Positions 32,388-32,464 of a stretch of 32,464 bases of DNA are shown one piece after another. This DNA is from an uncultured Eubacteriales bacterium (lineage in GTDB: Bacteria > Bacillota > Clostridia > Lachnospirales > Lachnospiraceae): NCBI GenBank assembly GCA_900320615.1, contig ONSX01000023.1, positions 1 through 32,464 of the forward strand, read 5' to 3'. How positions within the stretch are numbered: position 1 is the stretch's first letter; each line of letters opens with the position of its first letter. The notes under the pieces are model-generated. The model saw only the letters and a list, made by a program, of their open reading frames with translations, had not been told where the DNA came from and did not search any database. The position numbers were made by a program, and so were the translations under genes.

Positions 32388-32464
32388 TTATTTATTGAAG
32401 TTAAATGCATTTTTTCCGGGATAGACCGCTGCATTACCAAGTTCCTCTTCGATGCGGAGCAGCT
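32388..32464 (-). CDS. eno: Enolase, C-terminal fragment (cut by window edge)
   Basis: The last 24 codons read LLRIEEELGNAAVYPGKNAF and then NFNK, the highly conserved C-terminus of bacterial enolase, which interconverts 2-phosphoglycerate and phosphoenolpyruvate in glycolysis. The remainder extends beyond the right edge. It is directly upstream of the ferredoxin-flavodiiron-rubredoxin unit, 50 bp away. Confidence 0.88.
   Translation of the reverse strand, partial: LLRIEEELGNAAVYPGKNAFNFNK

Overview
The window looks like a chromosomal piece of a Gram-positive, anaerobic Clostridia, most likely Lachnospiraceae. Supporting signs are the PolC-type replicase next to ispG, DUF5716/DUF5717-type proteins, a papain-like secreted protein with DUF5648-like repeats, a CIRCE operator, strong AGGAGG-type ribosome binding sites, and a flavodiiron/rubredoxin oxygen-defence cluster. 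Nearly every gene is on the minus strand; only one aminotransferase (25081-26178) is on the plus strand. Sampled lines of the first ~30 kb run at about 55-67% G+C, while the last ~1.7 kb (rubredoxin, FprA, ferredoxin, enolase end) is near 42%.

Layout, in coordinate order. (1) 1-1685: purB (5' end only) and purF with its own promoter. (2) 1713-4036: a polar amino acid ABC importer (lipoprotein, permease, ATPase) with a promoter whose -10 lies inside a perfect 20-bp palindrome. (3) 4120-9643: a translationally coupled trio of unknown function: a 1168-residue DUF5717-like protein, an Hsp70/actin-fold DUF5716-like protein and a small TPR-like protein. (4) 9754-18442: malQ, thyA, folA, ispG and polC reading leftwards. 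(5) 18612-21322: lon with promoter, CIRCE operator and a good terminator. (6) 21347-24880: a secreted papain-like protein and a MATE transporter. (7) 25009-26230: a PLP-dependent aminotransferase of the HisC/CobD type. (8) 26272-28377: a GH13 maltodextrin-degrading enzyme under a strong promoter with a LacI-like operator. (9) 28402-29753: a low-molecular-weight phosphotyrosine phosphatase overlapping endonuclease IV. (10) 29754-30647: about 900 bp without a convincing gene, full of inverted repeats, an 18-bp tandem repeat and an oriT-like palindrome/C-rich segment. (11) 30648-32464: ferredoxin, flavodiiron protein, rubredoxin and a 35-codon ORF, then the enolase 3' end.

The most striking observation is in polC. 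The gene is an intact 1456-codon frame with a good RBS, PHP domain, zinc-binding region and C-terminal clamp-binding motif. It nevertheless lacks the stretch carrying the two catalytic aspartates of the polymerase palm (canonical PDIDLNFS), through an apparently clean in-frame gap of about 16 codons. Its inserted DEDDh proofreading domain has also lost all five active-site residues. Either this is a non-catalytic PolC paralogue with a role as a scaffold or regulator, or the sequence is in error at the palm; the exonuclease changes cannot be explained by a single error. The second candidate for a new system is the DUF5717/DUF5716/TPR trio immediately downstream of polC.
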